Source: Membranipora membranacea (Eukaryota > Bryozoa > Gymnolaemata > Cheilostomatida > Membraniporidae). From it: 60,000 bases of DNA. The notes beneath the pieces are model-generated. The model was not told where the DNA came from and did no database searches. It was given only the letters and a program-made list of their open reading frames with translations. A program made the position numbers and the translations under genes. The stretch covers positions 2,606,001 to 2,666,000 of the forward strand of contig OU612065.1 in the NCBI GenBank assembly GCA_914767715.1. Reading direction: 5' to 3'. This document shows, piece by piece, positions 37,801 to 46,932 of this stretch (the first letter of the stretch is position 1; each line of letters begins with the position of its first letter).

Positions 37801-40286
37801 ATCAGAATCATAATCCTTATTGTAGAGAACAGTCAACTTCCAAGAAGTCCGCAAGTTGCACATGATAGCTGTTTTGAATTGTTGGTTAAGTTTATGTGTC
37901 ATTACATGTTACAGATCCGTTCACCTGCCCACCTGGCTGGAGGAGACATGAGAGACTGTGTTATTACTTCTCTGAGGCCACAGATCAGAGATCGTGGTTA
38001 GACTCTGAGGCAGCATGTGCGGCTCAAAGTGCTGATCTCGCCTTCATCGGAGCAGCAGCAGTAGAGAGCTTCATCGCAAGTAGGTTCTGCCATCTATACA
38101 CATAAGTATTTTGTAAACACTGCTTTTGCTTAATTTTTTTCCAAAATTTATTTAACTGAAGCAGCAACATATCTGGAATATCTTAAATTCGGTTGCCTTT
38201 TCTATAATTGTTATTTTAATGTTCATTGTATGTATTTAAAACTAAAGATAACATCAATGAATATTTCTGGATGGGACTCAATGACAGACGTACTGAAGGT
38301 AGTTTGCAATGGGATCACCGGCCTAATATGGTCATGGTAAGTACATATTATGTGTTTGGTGATCATTCTTTCATCAGGTTTACTGCAGATATTAAGATAT
38401 TGTTGCGTCAAGATCACTCATATTTTTGTCTTATACATACAGCTCGTCTGACTTCAGTTGTCCATGTTGCATACAAATCAAATTCCTGAAACAAATCTTA
38501 TCCAATCACATTTCATATTTATAGCAACGGTTAGAGACTTCATACCCTGTTATAAACTATTATAATTAATTAAATGCAAATGTAGGATAGTACATAATAT
38601 TAGCTTGATCAATTGTTTAACAGATTCGAGGATTCACAAACTGGGGCATCAACGAGCCAAGGAACATATTTGGAACAGAAGACTGTGCCACCATAGTAAA
38701 CGGCCCATACTCAGACGGCAGACCAGGAGAGTGGGTGATGGCTAACTGTGACCTCACCAGACGTTATGTCTGTATGAAAGATGCAGGTCAGTATCATCCT
38801 CTCATACCATCAGTCATCAAACGGCTCATCTGTGTGCATCATGCGTGTCAAGAAAAGACAATTCTCAAGTTTTTCAACTTGGTGTAAACAAATTTTGTAG
38901 GGCTATCATTAATCTAGGGATCTGTGTATTTGGACTCTCATTTATGAAGTTATCATAATGTTTTAGCCATCGTTCCTTTTTATAGTATACACTCTGGCTC
39001 CGAAGACTCTGCCACCAACAACAACTCCAATAATTACCCCAAGTACAAAATGGACAACTACTGGAGCCACAGCTAAGACTAAGGAAATCATAGCTGTCAC
39101 TGCTCAACCACAAGTACAGAGTCAGAGCCCTTCAGGTGAGCTCCCTCTATCCTTATATTCACTGTGTATTGATTCTCAGCACATAACGTTGGCTTAACAA
39201 GGAGTCATCATTTGGTCATATTCTCTGCTATGATTGTTGTTTGGGTTGACAGGCCCTAAAATTTCGCTGCACATATTAAAGAGTAAATCTAATGATAGAA
39301 AATAAAAAGTCCAAAGATCTCTCTGATACGGAGGGGGACGGTTTTACCAAACCAGAGTCACAACCAAGGGCAATTTGCTGTGAACCGCGGCTAGGTGCTG
39401 TCCCTTCAAGTTGATTTGAAGACTTTCACAAAATATAACATAGTTATTCCTCCATATAGTTTTATTACTAAGCAAATTATTCACTTATACAATAATATCA
39501 GTTGATGCTAAGAAAATTTACTACTGAATAATTGCTAAATTATTTAGCTAATAATTTAATTTTGTTATGGTTTATAATAAATTTACGCATATTTAAGCAA
39601 ATCAGATTAGTTTGTGTTTTGCTTGAAGACTACTCAAGACATTGAAAGTGAATTTGTGTCAATCACTTAATAGTTTCTGTCATTGACTGTCCTTAATTAT
39701 TTGAAGCCACAAATGTATCAGCCTAATATAAACCTATCAAAGTATGTAGATTTACCTAATAGAATAGAGAATATTCAAGATTTTGAGTCCCCTGGCAGCA
39801 AGCAAGTAAAAACAAACGATGATGGCCTAGATCTGGGTGTCATCATAATTACCTATTGCTCATAGATGATTGTTGTCACATCGACTCATACCTGTCGGTG
39901 CTATCCACCCACCCACCACACTACCTTATCTAACCGTCCACGCTCACTATTATCCGATCTGACGCATGTCATGAGGCACAAAACACAGGGTTCTTTCAAA
40001 ATTACAGAGCTCCCTAGACGCTGTTGTTTGTTTTAATTTCACACTCAATTGCTTTATTTTTTACATTTTAGATATGGACAGTTTGAGAACAGGGGAGATA
40101 ACAGCAATAGTGATAGCCTGTGTTGCTGTTGTCTTAGCTGGTGTCTTCATAGCATTATACCTTATCAAATCTCGCCAAACTCAGAGCACCTCAATGAAAG
40201 AGCTAGGCTTCGAGAATGCCTCATACAGTCGATCAAACGATAGCGTTCATATGGGTCTGGAAAACCCAAACTTCTCATCTGACTAA
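13824..40286 (+). CDS. Giant multi-CTLD / discoidin / FAMeT / WSC / FN2 transmembrane receptor
   Basis: Sixty coding exons join without a break in phase to 9195 nt, or 3064 residues; domain exons are listed in the entries below. Order by residue: signal peptide 1-19; CTLD1-5 at 20-713; linker; discoidin domain (731-774 and 962-1091) split by a FAMeT domain (775-961); discoidin 2 (1092-1254) and 3 (1255-1402); WSC (1403-1497); CTLD6-8 (1498-1961); CTLD9-12 (1981-2581); CTLD13 with FN2 (2605-2804); CTLD14 (2805-2943); Thr/Pro-rich stalk; transmembrane helix 3003-3025; 39-residue tail. It is built like the macrophage mannose receptor family (tandem CTLDs, FN2, single pass, FxNxxY tail) but is much larger and lacks the ricin-type head. 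The inferred role is endocytic binding of glycans at the cell surface. Introns carry two foldback transposons and one antisense gene. Confidence 0.9.
14923..17205 (+). other. Receptor exons for CTLD1 and CTLD2
   Basis: CTLD1 exons are 14923-15077, 15512-15636 and 15856-15989. CTLD2 exons are 16339-16556, 16802-16893 and 17096-17205. Both show the long-form lectin start ('CPQGWYGYKNTCYFF', 'GWHLVKDNCYKFY') and the core motif ('YWVGVTD', 'IWIGFSD'). CTLD1 has QPD in the sugar loop and LND in place of WND. CTLD2 has EPN but 'WELTNC' in place of WND. Both share intron phases 1-0-2-1, pointing to a tandem duplication. Confidence 0.9.
17399..17404 (-). promoter_or_regulatory. Poly(A) signal of the nested antisense gene
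   Basis: On the minus strand AATAAA lies about 10 nt after the TAA stop of the 17414-18136 frame, implying a very short 3' UTR. Confidence 0.5.
17414..18136 (-). CDS. Nested antisense single-pass membrane protein, unknown family
   Basis: This intronless frame of 240 residues lies on the strand opposite the giant receptor, wholly inside the intron between its exons 16 kb-side 17096-17205 and 18528-18719. Residues 1-130 are cysteine-rich (about 11 Cys, including paired C-x-C and C-x-x-C) with N-x-S/T sites. A hydrophobic helix follows at about residues 131-153, then a basic stop-transfer (KHWKTRK) and an 85-residue Ser-rich tail. There is no signal peptide after the ATG at 18136. An acceptor-like CAG lies about 20 nt upstream, so a 5' exon with a signal peptide may be missing from this model. 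I do not recognise the family. Length, composition and a nearby poly(A) signal support a real gene; expression is unproven. Confidence 0.6.
   Translation of the reverse strand: MSTTNTELPYPLVTSTMFQDDCQQLNLPDYIIKGSCTASQSGMNDSWRQLHCTNIDTLEGCSCVRICPTASTQSLTRGTLFLKCENSTSTVTCSIMGNQSISKETIRNRCFYCTYESSCEDNLESLKSINTPIVALCVTVSVVAILIIFLVIKHWKTRKVSHGVMDGWGYEHHGNASTPNLKPSIYNKFLYRSQSTSFITVVRINNSCTDITPGLGRTDSLRKSSKHDRLTDLRPSLSVR
18528..21888 (+). other. Receptor exons for CTLD3, CTLD4 and CTLD5
   Basis: CTLD3: 18528-18719, 18961-19071, 19242-19343. CTLD4: 19587-19745, 19921-20075, 20267-20390. CTLD5: 20676-20846, 21061-21183, 21778-21888. CTLD3 keeps its cysteines and 'YWVGISD' but has lost a recognisable EPN/WND pair, so calcium-dependent sugar binding is unlikely. 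CTLD4 ('APNEPNNH', 'SWNDVPC') and CTLD5 ('GEPNSAG', 'RWNDNSC') have the full mannose-type signature. A Thr-rich linker exon (22148-22198) follows. Confidence 0.9.
20378..20532 (+). repeat. 31-bp minisatellite spanning an exon-intron junction
   Basis: Five 31-bp units begin with CCCAAACC(A/C)A. Unit 1 holds the last 13 nt of the CTLD4 exon and its GTAAGTT donor. Unit 2 keeps a donor-like GTGAGTT at the same place. Units 3-5 have lost the GT. Confidence 0.85.
22411..24766 (+). other. Receptor exons: discoidin domain with inserted FAMeT domain
   Basis: Exon 22411-22542 encodes the N-terminal part of a discoidin (F5/8C) domain ('WVPNSALNASS', 'ENSRIDWTAAG'). Exons 24165-24409 and 24622-24766 encode its remainder ('GAWSPK', 'WLQADLAKPTLIQSITTKG', 'QYVRIVPRKF', 'LRWALNGC'). 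Between them, exons 22673-22937, 23225-23347 and 23565-23737 encode a FAMeT-like domain: 'FTVQACNDAHISL', 'YEVVLGGWGNSQSVIR' and 'FWITWKSGKIQVG'. The insert starts and ends in phase 1. The third discoidin domain reads straight through the same loop ('RLDTSGFASAWSPK'). Confidence 0.85.
23770..24012. mobile_element. Foldback/MITE-like element, family A copy 2 (diverged)
   Basis: The left end GGGGCCTCTTTCAAT and right end TAATTGAAAACACCCCCC are diverged versions of the family A ends. The inner arms share CTCAAAATTATC(A/G)CTCA and GAGTGAG(T/C)(A/G)ATCAGAT(A/T)GCGATTTTG with the 2518-2770 copy. It lies in the receptor intron between 23737 and 24165. A poly-C run of about 13 sits at the right end. 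Confidence 0.6.
24949..27216 (+). other. Receptor exons for discoidin domains 2 and 3
   Basis: Domain 2 exons: 24949-25142, 25267-25419, 25810-25951. Domain 3 exons: 26177-26343, 26739-26876, 27078-27216. Each begins with Cys, has the A-S-S/T-S-S patch, a W-S-P or similar loop, 'GITTKG'/'AISTQG', 'IRILP'/'IRIYP' and a final M-R-V-E-V-x-x-C. Both have identical intron phases (1-0-0-1), so one arose from the other. Discoidin domains commonly bind lipid head groups or glycans. Confidence 0.9.
27372..27856 (+). other. Receptor exons for the WSC domain
   Basis: Exons 27372-27544 and 27745-27856. The domain starts 'YVGCYTEG', contains C-A-A-S-C, 'YAGLNRGTCKCGN', 'CNYKCTANNNFFCGG' and ends 'VISVYETG'. 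The eight-cysteine pattern is that of WSC domains, which are putative carbohydrate-binding modules. Confidence 0.85.
28021..28103 (+). repeat. 28-bp tandem repeat, three units, just before a splice acceptor
   Basis: The unit TGTGTGATGTTGTACAGATC plus TGTATTTT repeats three times with minor changes. Each unit carries an acceptor-like TTGTACAG. The real acceptor (CTTGCACAG) is at 28134. Confidence 0.85.
28135..31221 (+). other. Receptor exons for CTLD6, CTLD7, CTLD8 and linker
   Basis: Exons: 28135-28314, 28581-28741, 28900-29049, 29275-29390, 29533-29726, 29845-30071, 30266-30399, 30580-30641, 30802-30969; linker 31165-31221. CTLD6 ('SEPNNW', 'LWNDRPC') and CTLD8 ('GEPNDW', 'LWNDEKC') have full sugar signatures. 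CTLD7 does not ('GQPPAP', 'YWSTQFC'). Exons 28900-29049 and 29845-30071 each hold the end of one lectin domain and the start of the next, so these three domains are not separated by introns. Confidence 0.9.
31461..36044 (+). other. Receptor exons for CTLD9 to CTLD12 and linker
   Basis: Exons: 31461-31627, 31749-31864, 32026-32246, 32583-32711, 32991-33172, 33410-33594, 33898-34057, 34737-34926, 35051-35332, 35501-35671; Thr/Pro linker 35976-36044. CTLD9 ('NEPNDW', 'EWNDNHC'), CTLD10 ('GEPNGV', 'RWNDVAC') and CTLD12 ('NEPNSV', 'NWNDVDC') have full EPN/WND signatures. CTLD11 has EPA and 'KWRHTSC', so it is probably not a classical calcium-sugar site. A 506-bp foldback transposon occupies the intron before 34737. 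Confidence 0.9.
34085..34590. mobile_element. Palindromic foldback element, family B, complete copy
   Basis: The left end ACAGTTTTCTGAGCTCTGAT is the reverse complement of the right end (ATCAGAGCTCAGAAAACTGT). The arms extend about 160-170 bp and include CCAAACTGGAGAG and the GGATAAAA...GATTCAGA block. The roughly 150-bp centre is nearly identical to that of the 9062-9431 copy. There is no coding capacity. It is inserted in the receptor intron 34058-34736. Confidence 0.85.
36352..38786 (+). other. Receptor exons for CTLD13, FN2 domain and CTLD14
   Basis: Exons: 36352-36499, 36721-36917, 37176-37430, 37915-38079, 38248-38336, 38624-38786. CTLD13 has QPN and 'RWATEYC'. Exon 37176-37430 continues into a fibronectin type II module: 'CKFPFKYRGQDYNTC' ... 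'FLWCGTT' ... 'KFAIC', with four cysteines. CTLD14 has EPR and 'EWVMANC'. In mannose receptors the FN2 module lies near the N-terminus and binds collagen; here it is near the membrane. Confidence 0.88.
38986..40286 (+). other. Receptor exons: stalk, transmembrane helix, cytoplasmic tail
   Basis: Exon 38986-39135 encodes a Thr/Pro/Ser-rich stalk suited to O-glycosylation. Exon 40072-40286 encodes a 23-residue hydrophobic helix, the stop-transfer KSRQ and a 39-residue tail ending '...NPNFSSD'. The tail contains FENASY at residues 3040-3045, matching the FxNxxY internalisation signal of the mannose receptor. Confidence 0.9.
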
Positions 40287-40345
40287 ACAACGTTATAAAA
40301 CTACTAAGGAGTAATGATTTAAATTCATAATCAACCATTGTGCAT

Positions 40346-40351
40346 AATAAA
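40346..40351 (+). promoter_or_regulatory. Poly(A) signal of the giant receptor gene
   Basis: AATAAA lies 60 nt after the receptor stop codon on the same strand. Confidence 0.65.
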
Positions 40352-40755
40352 GTTAGTTTTATAAGATGGAGAATATATTGGCACGGTAGGCACACCGGTG
40401 TGGCAGTCAGCTGATCAAACATCTGAAAACAGCTGCTGGTTTCAGAGCTTCACATCATCGAAAATAGTTTATGTTATGAATCACGTTTTTTGAGTTAGCG
40501 TAAACTTCATCATCTTAAATAGAGAGTAAATCTATTTTTTTCACTGTCTTCGTTTTAATCTCTATAAATATACTGCCGGATTTCTTATAATATTCCTCTT
40601 ATAATATAAATACATCATATTACAAATTACAAGAATGTGAGCAGAATTTCTTCTTTTATTTCTGTCTGGAAAATGTAGTAGAATTGACTATCTTTTTTTC
40701 CTACACATTATTACGAAAAAAAAAAAGATTTACAATTCTGCCAACTTAGCGCAAG

Positions 40756-40936
40756 ATATAGTCTATATAATATAGTCTATATAATATAGTCTATATAATA
40801 TAGTCTATATAATATAGTCTATATAATATAGTCTATATAATATAGTCTATATAATATAGTCTATATAATATAGTCTATATAATATAGTCTATATAATATA
40901 GTCTATATAATATAGTCTATATAATATAGTCTATAA
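40756..40936. repeat. 14-bp minisatellite, 13 copies
   Basis: The unit TAGTCTATATAATA is repeated about 13 times without visible change. Each repeat contains CTATAT-A-ATATAG, a near-perfect palindrome. It lies about 400 bp after the receptor poly(A) signal. Confidence 0.95.
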
Positions 40937-41730
40937 AACTTGAAGGCTAAAATACTGTAAAACATAACAAGAGATCGATGGCGATTATCAAAGCATGAAA
41001 TGTCAATTTTAAACATGTACCTGTATTCTAAAACTAACTGACATCAGAACAAAAAATTACAGCCTGAAAAGCCATTGTCAAGATGAGCACTTACTAACTG
41101 TCATTTTAGTGTCAAATATGGTTTAGACTCCTCTAAGGTATGATAATAATGTATGATGCAGTGAAATAATCAAAGATAATAGAGATTATGAGATTAAGAG
41201 ATAATGACAGGCCATAAATTCAGCCTCTGCACTTTAGAATTACAATAACACTCTCTCTAAAAGGGACCAACCGTCATATTAAATATACATCTTGCACCAA
41301 GATTATTATAATATGAGAAATAATAATGTTGATGATTATAATCTTTCCAACAATGAGTATTTTGATAATAATTAGAAGGCTAATATTAATGACTAGGAAC
41401 TGCGTAATTTCATGTGGCAAGTTCAATTCTTTTGATTTTAATTTCAGCACAAGCAGGTTATGGCCTTTTACCTTGTTAGATGGCAATTTTGATATATACA
41501 AAAAAAAGTATATTAATTTTTTTTGATAATAGTTATGGCATAAGAAAACGAAGGGATATTTTCATTTTGTGGGTAGGTTTATGGCTGGTGGTTGAAACAA
41601 GAATAATAGCGAGATTCGAGTTGTTAGGTAGGTTAGATAGGTTTGGAATATCGAACCATCCAAAAGCAAATCTCTTTGCTCGTATGGATAAATCCTCTGC
41701 CACTCTGCTCAATCTTGACTCATGGTGACA
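40937..41730. other. Intergenic between receptor gene and ARID3
   Basis: AT-rich sequence with (TAA/ATT)-rich stretches at 41290-41400. No exon is recognised. It probably contains the ARID3 3' UTR (minus strand). Confidence 0.5.
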
Positions 41731-44700
41731 TCACTGTTCAGCATTTGGCCGAGGCTGGGCAAACAGAACACCCTGATACAAAATACCATTGAGGTCCATT
41801 GTTATTACTAGCTGATTCTCACCTGACTCAACATCTTCTACAACAAAACAAGTAAATTTTCAAATTTTTGCCTCACTACAAAATGAAGCAAACAAAAATA
41901 TTTGCTCAAGCCAAACTGAGGCTATGAACAAAGTTAGTGTCATTATCATTGAACTACTTTGTTGTATAGTTCACGCTAATTATGAGTATTTGGAGCTGTA
42001 TAGAAATCATCGTGCAGTAAGCAGAGGAGAAGGTTAACGTGTTTTGGAGTTGGAGGGATGTACGTTTTAGTAACCAGCAGCAAATAAAACAAAAAGCCCA
42101 TCGGTACAAACGAACCACAGACATCTATCGATGAAAGTATCCGAATGACTCAACAGTTGTTGTCATTATCATTTAACAACAATTTGTTAAATAAGTTTCA
42201 TGACACCTGTTTCCGCAAATAATTTTTATCACTTTATCCATTTAATTTCATCAACCCACTAGCACTAGTGCATATTGGCGTCACAAAGAAGTTGTGAAAC
42301 AAGAAACGGCCTCACCTCACTTTATTAAATTCAATCAAATTTCACCTTGTAATCGGTTATATTTTTTCCATTACAATAACTATTCCGCCGTTACTGTAAT
42401 TCACTCTGTCATGTCTGTCGCTGCTCATATTCAATTAAATTATCAAAGAGTTGTGCTTAATAGTTATGATTAGCTTACGGCAATGGATTATTCCATAATT
42501 TTCATTTCATTATGATGACAAACTTGAATCGTAATTATTGTAAGTAATGATATTAATGGTGTTGGAGAAGTGATTTAATTAGAAAGAGTAAGCTCAATAA
42601 TCGGATCACTGCTCTGATTGCAGTAGTGAAGCATCAACAAGCTAAAATTTCGAACAACAGAGTTTGTGACGTTATGAGTTGGTAGACTTACTTTGATTGG
42701 TGATCTTGATATTTGTGCTGGCTCTCGACGGACTGGTTGTAATTTGAGGTGATTTATTGCGACCGGAGTTACTCTGCTCGGAGTTAACTGATGGTTCACT
42801 GAGAGACTCTGATAGATCTGTCTGTCTTGAATCTCGTCTGTTATTGTGTTCTTCAGTCACAGATCTAACCGGAGAGTCGTCTCTCCTCATCCTCTTAGCC
42901 TCACTGCCATAGCCTCGGTTTTGTGTGTTGCTGTCCTGGTGTGAGGTACGGGTAGGCATGAAGGCTGATCCTTGAGGGCTTATTGTGTTCATCATTCCAG
43001 TGGGTGGACTATTGTGATTCTCATCTTTTTCACCTATATAATTTTCAAAAATTTAATGAACATTTTCTTTGTCAAAGCACAATGTAACGAGCAATTTGAA
43101 AAAATGCCTGTCGGAATATAAAATGGTCGCATCACAACGATGACGACAAATCATCAGCATATCATAACAGCCTCTTGTGAGCTATATATAGAGGCTGGAA
43201 GTCAGAAGCGTTGTTTGAATCATAAAAAAAGGTAAAGAGTTATAAATGCTAAAGAATCTTACCTGACATTGGTTGATTGGCCGGTAGGGCTGGATTAGGT
43301 AGTCGAGGAGTTGGTATGTGAGGATGTAGCGAACCATTGCTACTCAACAAGCTGGGTCCGAGAGGTGATGTCAGCATGTTGATCATTGGGTTTGATAACA
43401 ATGATGGGTTGAAAAATGATGCGTTGCTTATTGATTGTCCAGCGCCATAAAAGCCCATTGGGAGACCTCCTGTAAGGTAGAGAAAAGGGGGAAATAGTTA
43501 TAGGTTCAACCCATCATCCGATGTTTGGTACTGTACATGAATGGGTATCAACTCTACTAAATAGCTATGGAGTATAGTGTGTGCCACCAGTGCCGTTCAC
43601 ATAGCTCTCAATATACCAACATGAATGAGATAAGATAAATATATTGTGACTTGTTTAGATTAACAACAATTTTAGGAAGGGGGGGCCGTCGGGCGAGGGG
43701 CAAAAGTCGGGGGGCTCAGACTAGTTACAATGGGGATAGCCCATTATTAAGCTGTTGTAAAAAAATGACCAGTTCTCTAGAAACATACCAGGAGGGAGAT
43801 CATATCCATATCCGGGTCGTCTCCCCTCTCTCCTGTTACCATCTATAGCTGCCTGAAGCTCAGCAGGCGACGAGAAGTTGTGCTTCTCACATTCATATGG
43901 ATACAGGTACTTCATATACCTGCATGATAAATAAGTATACTGATTACCATCTATTACTGGGAGAATTTTCAGCAATTCTAACAGTATAATACCAGCAGCA
44001 ATTCATGTGAAGTGTACGACAAATTTCTGTCATCATAGTCTTAGGAGATAGACTAAGGGATCGCAAAACAAAATTTGAATTAGTCTCAACTGTTTTTAAA
44101 TGAAAGGAAACTACAGTTAATATAAGAATAGGTGTACTAATTAACGACCCTTGTCACAGGAGAAACAAAGGCTTCTATGGTTTGCACCTGCGCAGAGTGG
44201 ATATCTGTGATGAACTTACTGTGTACGTAATGTGAATGCAGCACTTGTAATGGATGAAGGCAAGTTTAAACCTTTAGTTATCTCTCTCCACAGTTTCTTG
44301 TTGATAACTTCCACCAGGCCACCCTTAGCTACCACCAGCTTAAACAGCTGATAAATATCTAAAGTCTGTTTGGCCATTATTGGGATTCTGTTGACAGGGC
44401 TTCCTGAAAACAATCATAAAATTAAATTTATTTGTGAGATTTAGAATTGTAAGACAGAGTCAAGCTGAATGGTCAATAATCCTACTGGTCTAGTCTAAAA
44501 TATTCCTTCAAATATATCATCGCTTTCAGAATAGCGGTTATTCTCTCCCAATTATTCATTTACAGGAGCAGTTTCCGTGCCTTGCAAAATAAATAGTATA
44601 AATTAAAAACACCTGCTCGCTGCATTTTTGATGGTTTGCTCGTAACAATCAGATATTATTACATCAGTATTAAAATTGGAAAATGTTGTTCAGATGTATT

Positions 44701-46932
44701 AAAGTGTGGTAATAGTTAATTGATGTTACGAAGCGCCTGTGTAATGAGATATAAAAAATGAATCCCGTTTTGGCATTTGTATAATTTAATGATAAAAGGA
44801 ATGAATTTGTGTCTGCATTGCCTATAGTAGATGTATTACCTAATGATAATTATGAGCAAATGATCACATGTATAAATAATTATTATGGCAGACGCTCAAA
44901 AAGGCAGTAACAGTAAAAATTAAGTGGTACACTCCTACACCATTCCTAGAAACTTTCAATTTGTCGTTACCTTAGAAATAAAGGCCATACCCTGTTGTTT
45001 AATTATGAACAACTTACCAAAAACAAATCAGTGGTTTTAACATTTACCTTTCTTTTGCATGAATGCAAACAGGTCATCCAAAAACTGCTTTCTTTCAGGC
45101 TCATTTCCCATCTCATAGAGCTAGAAATAAAACATTGAATGTGTCAACCATTTAACAGAATAAAGGTATATAAAGGTATTATATATCACCATCTGTCCTG
45201 GATAATGTATTTTTAAAATTATTCTTTACAAACTTTACACACAGCTACAAGCAAATATGGAGCAGGGAAATAAACAGAGCTGCTAACTTTAAGTTTACAA
45301 ACATTAGTTGGCTCAGAGGATCCATTATGGTTTGTAGTGGCAAAGTAAACAGAAACACATTATTATCAAATGGCCACATAGTGATATCAGGGAGTTACAG
45401 AGAACTCCTTGGTGATATTAATCTAACATTTTGAACCCAACACAGGAAAAGTTAATCCTGAGACAAAGACCTCCTTTGCTTACAGCCTTGTTGTTTACGA
45501 GGGGAAAGTAATTACCACATAGAAGAGAATTTGTTTTAAGTGACTATTGTTCACGTAACATATATGAGGGAGTAGGGGGAGGATTAAGTTTCTATACATT
45601 GTAATTTGTCACCATGGCAGTACATTGAAACCAAAATGATAAAAGATATCAGGCCATTGTTGTTCCAAAGTATTGGATAAGGGCTTCTAAAAGCTGTTAA
45701 ATACATATTTGACCAAATAATAACACAGAAAGTACGACATCCCTATTTGTAGTTATTCCTACTTAGACAAAGACTTGAATGGGTGTCAACACTCATATAA
45801 AGTCATATATTTTTGATATGTTCTCAATTTTAATTAGAAGCTTAACTGTAGGATTTAGTCAATTTTTGTCAATAAAATTATAGCATTTTATATGTCAAAA
45901 TATCAGCAGTGGAACAAAGCTAATCTGCACTCAATATTATATTGTTAAGAATTCTTTGGAAAATAAAGTTGTTGTTGAAATAGAAGTGAAAGTTAATCTA
46001 TTGGTGGATTGGGCCCAAAGCCCCAGTTTTGGGTGTTGCTGTACAGTTGAAGGCCAAGCCTGCTGCTATGAAACATGATAATCATCTGAAGCCTTATTGT
46101 GTTCTACTATTACAAAAGTAATAAGTCAACATCACTTTGCCTCCAAAATATGTTGTCAGATTTCTGCCATCATATACATATAGATGCGCTTTGAAAATTC
46201 ATTTGCTCTCAGGGGTTTTTGATAGATAATTTTGATAATCAAAATTGATCACACTGTGGGTTGGCTTTTTAACTTGTGAATATAATATTCTATACCATAA
46301 GGCGTTGATGATTAATAACAAAGTCATACCTGTTTGAACTGTTCCTCATATGTCCACTGGCCTGATCCTGGTGGTGATAAGTCATCACCGATAGCGTCTA
46401 TCTCCTCACTGCCATCACTCGGTGGGGAGTGACTACTTCTCCCACTGCTGTTACCCACGCTGTGTGATGTGTGACCGTTTGTCTGCTCGTGCATGTATGA
46501 CATCCTTGTCATAAAGTCCATGTGACCTCCTCGTCCTCCAAATGGAAAAATATTTTCTCGTGTGTGAAGGATATCAGCTGCGGGGGCTGGCAGTCCTCCA
46601 TAAACACCACCATTAGGGAATTTTAGCTGCTTGAGCGCAGCAGCCTGGAATGCTGCTGCATCAGCCAGAACTCTTCGTCTATCAGCCTCAAATCTAGTGG
46701 CTAGTAACTGTTCATGTGATCCGAGGCTGTTAGATCTCTGAATAGGACTGAGACTCATTTCTCTAGAGTTAGATTGAGGGTTGGATCGGCTCTCATGTTT
46801 TAATTTCTCCATAATTTCTCTGTGTATTGGGTTGCTATCTTGTAGATGAGAGTTACTGCTAAGATTTGGTGTTGGAGATCCCTGAAATTGCTGACCGTTA
46901 CCCAACATTGAGTGACCCTGTAGCCGCAACAT
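41731..46932 (-). CDS. ARID3: ARID3 / dead ringer family transcription factor
   Basis: Seven coding exons on the minus strand: 46932-46330, 45120-45048, 44403-44220, 43919-43789, 43469-43263, 43033-42692 and 41837-41731. Phases agree; 548 residues. The ARID (AT-rich DNA-binding) domain spans about residues 190-315: 'QWTYEEQFKQLYEMGNEPER', 'FLDDLFAFMQKKG', 'PVNRIPIMAKQTLDIYQLF', 'GGLVEVINKKLWREITKGL', 'SAAFTLRTQYMKYLYPYECE'. Downstream 'GNRREGRRPGYG' is the family's extended ARID. The last exon encodes 'ITMDLNGILYQGVLFAQ', the core of the REKLES beta region used for self-association. The N-terminus is Ser/Asn-rich. The family binds AT-rich DNA in the nucleus and regulates developmental genes. 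The start is less certain: an acceptor-like CTACAG at about 46917 would allow an upstream exon. Confidence 0.94.
44404..46329. other. ARID3 introns 1-2
   Basis: Apart from the small ARID exon at 45048-45120, nothing coding or repetitive is recognised in these two introns. Confidence 0.5.
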
